This document shows positions 58,605 to 64,000 of a stretch of DNA of 64,000 bases, piece after piece. The notes beneath the pieces were generated by a model that saw only the letters and a program-made list of their open reading frames with translations, searched no databases and was not told where the DNA came from. Origin of the DNA: Lysobacter solisilvae (GTDB taxonomy: Bacteria > Pseudomonadota > Gammaproteobacteria > Xanthomonadales > Xanthomonadaceae); NCBI RefSeq assembly GCF_016613535.2, contig NZ_CP071518.1, positions 248,001-312,000 of the forward strand, written 5' to 3'. Each line of letters begins with the position of its first letter. Within the stretch, counting starts at the first letter, position 1. The position numbers and the translations under genes were made by a program.

Positions 58605-61379
58605 TCATGCGGTTTCCTGCAGCGGATGCGCGGGCGGCGCCGGTGGCGTGCGTCCGTCGTCGGTGCCGGTGTCGGCGTCCGCACGCGGCGGCGCGGGCGC
58701 GAAGTAGCCCACGGCGGTGCACAGCAGGCCGTAGGCGATGAACGACGCGATGCCGAGCAGGTTGCCCAGGTGCGTGCGGTCCACCAGCACCAGTTTGGCC
58801 AGCACCACGCCCATCAGCAGCGCCCCGGCGAGCCACAGGCCACGCTGGCGTCGGCGCGAGCCGATGATCCAGCCCAGCACGCCCAGCACGCTCCACACGA
58901 TGGTCAGGCTGGTCTGCACCAGGCTCTGGCCCGCCATGCCGCCGTTCCACGCCACGCCGCCCCAGTGGTGGGTGGCGCGCAGCGTGATCACCGTGACCAG
59001 CGCGAACGCGGCGGCGGCGATCAGCGGAATGCGCAGGCGTGCCAGGTCCTCGGGTGCGCCGGGCGACGCCAGCCAGCGCAGCAGCAGCGCCAGCACGGCC
59101 ACCTGGGCCAGGTCCAGCGGATTGAGCAGCGGCAACCACGGCAGTGGTTCGCTCTGGCCCGGGGCGAACATCGCCGCCGCCGCGCCCAGCAGCAGGGCGA
59201 GCAGGATCGAGCCCTGCAGCGGCGCCCGCCATTGCGCGAAACGCGCGCCCATCGGCGCGCCCGCGAGCGTGGGTCGCCACTGCAGCAGCGCCGCGACGGC
59301 CAGCCATGGCAGGCCGAATGCCGCGATGCGCCAGCCATCGCCGAGCCGGGCCGCCTGCGTCAGGTCCAGCGCATAGATCGCCAGCACCAGCGGCCAGGTC
59401 CACAGCCAGGCCGCGTGGGCGACGGCCGGTGCGTGGCCTTCGTCCTCGCGCAGGCAGCGCAGGCTGCGCCAGCCGAGCGCGGCGAACGCCAGCCAGGCCA
59501 GCCCGCCGAGTTCACGGAAGGGATGGTCGTGCGCCGTCCACTGGACCAGGGCCAGCACGGGCGCGGCGACGAAGCCCAGCGCCGCGGTCCAGGCCAGCGC
59601 CGGCGCGCGCAGGCGACGCGACGCCTCCGCCGCGAGCCATGCCGTGGCCGTCAGGAAGATCAGCGTGGCATCGACCTGCATGGGTTCGTCGACGAAGCGC
59701 ACGATCTCGGTGATGCCATTGCCCAGCCACCACGCCAGGCCCCACAGGTAATAGGGCAGCGCCGGCGCGCGCGTGCCGTCGTCGCGGCGCCAGTAGCTCC
59801 AGGCGCTGGCCAGGCCGGCGAGCGAGATCAGCAACGCGCCCATGAAGCGCGCGTTGGCGACCGCCTGCAGCGGGTCGTGCGAGTGCTCCACGCCCAGCGC
59901 GAAACTGCCGGCCGCCAGCACCTGCATCAGCAGGCCCGACAGCTGCGGCAGGCGACGTCGCTGGCGCAGGCCCAGCCAGGCCAGCGCGGCACCTTCGAGC
60001 GCGAACACGCTCGCGGTGGCCTGGGCCGACAGCGCCAGTGGCACGGCCAGGGTCGCGAAGCCCACCGCGAGCACCGCGTAGGCGGTGAGCAGCGGCGCGT
60101 AGTGGTCGCGTCCGCGCAGCAGCGCGGCCAGGCCGGCATACAGCGCGCCCAGTCCCAGCGCGCAGAAGGCCAGCGGCATGCGCGCGCCGTCTGCGCCGAA
60201 GGTGCCGTGCATGAGGCCGGCCTCCAGCGCGAAGGCCACCAGCGGCGTGCCGAACACCAGGCAGCCGTCGACCAGGTCGCGCCGGCCGGCCGCGCGTCGA
60301 CGCGCGTACAGCAGCGGGAGCAGCAGGTAAAAGCCGAAGAACAGCGCCAGGAACGGCTGCGTGGTGTCGAACTTGTCGGGCGCGTAGCTCCACGCGCCCC
60401 ACAGCGCGCCGATGCCGAAGGTGAAGGCAAAGCCCAGCAGGTTCAGCGCGCGCCACGGCCGGAACCAGGCAATGCCCAGGATCGCGGCATCGAGGATCGC
60501 GTAGTAGCCGAACAGCGCCACGTGGTTGCCGCTGCCGGTCGACAGCCAGAGCGGCGCAAGGAAGCCCGCCAGGCTGGCCAGCAGAGCCAGTGCGAGCGCG
60601 TTCTGCAGCACCGCCAGCACACCGGCGCCGGCGACGATCGCCACGCTCAGGCCGAACGCGGCCGGGGCGGGCAACAGGTGGTAGAGCTTGAAGGCCGCGA
60701 ACACCACCAGCAGCAGGACACCGACCGCGCCGCCCTGCAGGCTGAGGGCGAAACTCCGGCGCGACTGGCGCTGGCGCCAGCCGAACACCAGGCCGGCCAC
60801 CGCGGCCAGCGACACGCCGGCCAGGCGCAGTTCGATGGGCAGGGTGAACCAGCCCTGGTCGCTCGCGTACTTGAGCAGCGCGGCGACGCCGGCGAACAGC
60901 ACCAGCATGCCGACCTTCACCGGCACGTTGCCTTCGGTGAACCAGTGGCGCACGGCGCGCGCGATGACGACCACCGGATCGGGCGACGAACGCGGCGGAC
61001 GCGGCGACGGGATGCGAGGCAGGGCGGCGGCCGGGCGCGGGGGCAGAGGCGGCGGCGTCGCCATGGCCGGCTCGGGGCGCGGCGGCGTGGGGACGGGCCC
61101 GGGTGGGGCGGCGGCCGCAGGCGGCTGGCTGGCCTGGTATTCGGCAGGCTGGGCGCGCGGCGGCGCGGCGGCCGCGGGCGGCGCCTGCTCGCGCATCAAG
61201 TCCGCCAGAGTCGGTTCGGACGGCACGGCCTGCGGTTCGCGGGCCCCGTGCAGCTGGGCTACTTCCTCTTCCAGCAACTCCAGGCGGTGGCGCAGCCCGC
61301 TGATCTTCACCAGCGCCACGACCACCAGCACCGGCACGGCCAGGACAGCCAGCACCAGCAATACGAACAGTCCTTCCAT
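58605..61379 (-). CDS. DUF2339 domain-containing polytopic membrane protein
   Basis: A 924-residue protein starting MEGLFVLLVLAVLAVPVLVV. Helix 1 is followed by a short coiled segment (LRHRLELLEEEVAQLH) and a Pro/Ala-rich linker (about residues 60-135). More than 20 membrane helices follow from residue 150 on, beginning NVPVKVGMLVLFAGVAALLK, the DUF2339 hallmark. No transport or catalytic motif is recognised. The stop overlaps an ATG of the DUF3999 gene. The pair forms a two-gene operon of unknown function. Confidence 0.9.
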   Translation of the reverse strand: MEGLFVLLVLAVLAVPVLVVVALVKISGLRHRLELLEEEVAQLHGAREPQAVPSEPTLADLMREQAPPAAAAPPRAQPAEYQASQPPAAAAPPGPVPTPPRPEPAMATPPPLPPRPAAALPRIPSPRPPRSSPDPVVVIARAVRHWFTEGNVPVKVGMLVLFAGVAALLKYASDQGWFTLPIELRLAGVSLAAVAGLVFGWRQRQSRRSFALSLQGGAVGVLLLVVFAAFKLYHLLPAPAAFGLSVAIVAGAGVLAVLQNALALALLASLAGFLAPLWLSTGSGNHVALFGYYAILDAAILGIAWFRPWRALNLLGFAFTFGIGALWGAWSYAPDKFDTTQPFLALFFGFYLLLPLLYARRRAAGRRDLVDGCLVFGTPLVAFALEAGLMHGTFGADGARMPLAFCALGLGALYAGLAALLRGRDHYAPLLTAYAVLAVGFATLAVPLALSAQATASVFALEGAALAWLGLRQRRRLPQLSGLLMQVLAAGSFALGVEHSHDPLQAVANARFMGALLISLAGLASAWSYWRRDDGTRAPALPYYLWGLAWWLGNGITEIVRFVDEPMQVDATLIFLTATAWLAAEASRRLRAPALAWTAALGFVAAPVLALVQWTAHDHPFRELGGLAWLAFAALGWRSLRCLREDEGHAPAVAHAAWLWTWPLVLAIYALDLTQAARLGDGWRIAAFGLPWLAVAALLQWRPTLAGAPMGARFAQWRAPLQGSILLALLLGAAAAMFAPGQSEPLPWLPLLNPLDLAQVAVLALLLRWLASPGAPEDLARLRIPLIAAAAFALVTVITLRATHHWGGVAWNGGMAGQSLVQTSLTIVWSVLGVLGWIIGSRRRQRGLWLAGALLMGVVLAKLVLVDRTHLGNLLGIASFIAYGLLCTAVGYFAPAPPRADADTGTDDGRTPPAPPAHPLQETA

Positions 61380-61439
61380 TGCGCCATGTCCCCGGTTTGG
61401 CTGGGGGCAACGGTACACCAGACGGTCGCGGACTTTGCG

Positions 61440-62349
61440 GAGTCAGGCGGCGCCCCCGGCCGGGCCCAAGTGTCCCCATCCTCACCTTTCCCAGCCAGGC
61501 GGCGTCGACTCCCTCCCCCGCTTCGCGGGGGAGGGCTGGGGTTGGGGGCGACGGTCGCGGCGCATCTGAAGCGGAGGCGACTTTCGCTTGTCTCAACTAC
61601 GCGGCGATCGTTTCCCCCATCCCAACCTTCCCCCGCCAAGCGGGGGAAGGGGCCCAAGCGCCCCCATCCCAACCTTCCCCTGCGGAGCGGGGGAAGGGGC
61701 CGCGCTTTGTCTCCCTCCCCCGCTTCGCGGGGGAGGGCTGGGGTGGGGGGCGACGGTCGCGGCGCATTTGAAGCGGAGGCGACTTTCGCTTGTCTCAACT
61801 ACGCGGCGATCGTTTCCCCCATCCCAACCTTCCCCCGCCAAGCGGGGGAAGGAGCCCAAGCGCCCCCATCCCAACCTTCGCCCGCGGAGCGGGGGAAGGG
61901 GCCGCGCCTTGTCTCCCTTCCCCGCTTCGCGGGGGAGGGCTGGGGTGGGGGGCGACGGTCGCGGCGCATTTGAAGCGGAGGCGACTTTCGCTTGTCTCAA
62001 GTTACGCGGCGATCGTTTCCCCCATCCCAACCTTCCCCCGCCAAGCGGGGGAAGGGGCCAAAGCGCCCCCATCCCAACCTTCCCCCGCCAAGCGGGGGAA
62101 GGGGCCAAAGCGCCCCCATCCCAACCTTCCCCCGGAGCGGGAGAAGGGGCCGCGCTTTGACTCCCTCCCCCGCTTCGCGGGGGAGGGGTGGGGTTGGGGG
62201 CGACGGTCGCGGCGCATCTGAAACGGAGGCGACTTTCGCTTGTCTCAAGTTACGCGGCGATCGTTTCCCCCATCCCAACCTTCCCCCGCCAAGCGGGGGA
62301 AGGGGCCAAAGCGCCCCCATCCCAACCCGCGGAGTGGGGAAAGGGGGTT
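61440..62349. repeat. four tandem copies of a 202-248-bp hairpin-rich repeat
   Basis: Copies begin at CGCATYTGAA at 61561, 61763, 61965 and 62213 (spacing 202, 202 and 248 bp). Each contains GGCGACTTTCGCTTGTCTCA, GCGGCGATCGTTTCCCC, CATCCCAACCTTCCCCCGCC facing AAGCGGGGGAAGG, and CCCCCGCTTCGCGGGGG. The third has an extra 46-bp CATCCCAACC block. Words are shared with the 33.5 and 39.5 kb repeats. Frames are open on both strands, but there is no sign of a gene. Confidence 0.88.
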
Positions 62350-62690
62350 GGGGATAAGTGCTCCGCCGTCGGGGATAAGTGCTCGGGGCGCCGAGCAATC
62401 TGCTCGGCCTGCCGAACCCGGAGCTCGGGGCGCCGCAATAAATGCTCGGGCCGCCGAGCTCGAAGCTCGGACCGCCGAGTCCGGAGCTCGGACCGTCGAG
62501 CTCGAAGCTCGGACCGCCGGGCCCGGAGCTCGGGCCGCCGAGCAGATTGCTCGGGGCGCGGCCTGAATTGCTCGGCGCCCCGCCCTTTTTGCTCGGCACG
62601 CCGAGCACTTATCCCCACCGGCCGAGCACTTATCCCCACCGGCCGAGCACTTATCCCCACCGGCCGAGCACTTATCCCCACGACCGGATT
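62350..62690. repeat. phased 21-bp tandem array with inverted ends
   Basis: About 16 units align on an exact 21-bp period. The left end has two copies of GGGGATAAGTGCTC (62350, 62371). The right end has four copies of its reverse complement, GAGCACTTATCCCC (62603, 62624, 62645, 62666). The ten units between are built on GCTCGG plus GCCGAGC variants. Because 21 bp is seven codons, every frame reads as a heptad repeat. There is no ribosome-binding site and I do not call it a gene. Confidence 0.85.
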
Positions 62691-62731
62691 TCCGGCCGTC
62701 TTCGCCGGTCCCACCCCGCTGAAACGACAAA

Positions 62732-62751
62732 GGCCCCGCTCGCGCGGGGCC
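62732..62751 (-). terminator. terminator of gap
   Basis: GGCCCCGC and GCGGGGCC arms around GCGA, followed on the minus strand by TTTGTCGTTTC, 47 bases beyond the gap stop. Confidence 0.75.
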
Positions 62752-62798
62752 CTTGCGTGACTTCGAGACCGGATTCGAAAACTTCGAATCGCAGCGGC

Positions 62799-64000
<1,202 letters not shown>

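Noticed and set aside
61440..62690. Possible CRISPR array
   Set aside because: Units are contiguous or nearly so, with no unique spacers of constant length and no cas genes nearby.
62603..62690. Chromosomal origin of replication suggested by TTATCCCCA repeats
   Set aside because: No dnaA, dnaN or AT-rich unwinding region nearby; each word has one mismatch to the DnaA box; the array is better explained as a 21-bp repeat. Kept only as a binding-array idea.
61588..62760. Several open frames on both strands through the 202-bp and 21-bp repeats
   Set aside because: They are repeat translations with no ribosome-binding site, no shared protein family and equal openness on both strands.

Overview
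The window is 64 kb of high-GC chromosomal DNA from a gammaproteobacterium. It is most likely a Lysobacter/Luteimonas-type member of the Xanthomonadaceae. The basis is gene order (glyA-nrdR-ribD; metK-ahcY-metF with an S-adenosylhomocysteine riboswitch; gap, pgk, pyk and a class I aldolase near each other), protein sequences that resemble Xanthomonadaceae families, and intergenic repeats built from short GC hairpins. The genus is an inference. I see no prophage, plasmid, insertion sequence, CRISPR array, secretion island or defence island. This is a housekeeping region.

Layout. 1-5.2 kb is a leftward run: glyA, a small membrane protein, nrdR, a small exported protein, ribD, a methyltransferase and the start of a further exported protein. 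5.5-9.8 kb runs rightward: ettA, a cupin, pyrF, dusB. A leftward membrane hydrolase follows. 11.4-18.4 kb holds methyl-cycle genes: metK, ahcY behind an SAH riboswitch, and metF. A LytS/LytR-type two-component pair and an alpha/beta hydrolase lie between ahcY and metF. 18.5-21.6 kb encodes two related small exported proteins and an M72-like zinc endopeptidase. 21.8-26.9 kb has ilvE, an OmpR-type two-component pair, rimK and rimB. Then come tRNA-Gly(CCC), an EstA-like autotransporter esterase, thiS, thiG, trmB and an SLC13-type transporter.

33.5-41.1 kb mixes small genes (Rieske protein, FAH-family hydrolase, membrane proteins, mscL, an M28 peptidase, a SpoU-family methyltransferase) with repeat arrays. 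41.2-45.4 kb is an RND efflux pump (adaptor then pump). A macrodomain protein, class I fructose-bisphosphate aldolase, a porin, an SH3-domain exported protein, pyk, a HAD phosphatase and pgk follow. metE sits behind a cobalamin riboswitch at 54.3-57.0 kb. A DUF2339-DUF3999 membrane pair, about 1.3 kb of tandem repeats, and gap close the window.

How the genes work together. metK, ahcY, metF, metE and glyA make up most of the activated-methyl and one-carbon cycle. Two riboswitches tune it: one senses SAH at ahcY and one senses B12 at metE. gap, pgk, pyk and the aldolase supply lower glycolysis.

Two observations cut across the window. First, six genes, including the housekeeping genes ettA and ilvE, carry seven single-base frameshifts, and five of the seven sit at a CCTGG core read with one extra base. 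That is the target of Dcm-type cytosine methylation and points to base-calling error rather than gene decay. Second, several genes have a -10-like hexamer 5-6 bases before the start codon, which suggests leaderless transcripts. No convincing new multi-gene system was found. The most unusual DNA is the set of phased 20/21-bp, 131-bp and 202-bp tandem arrays, plus an unexplained promoter-leader-terminator unit between rimK and the OmpR-type regulator.
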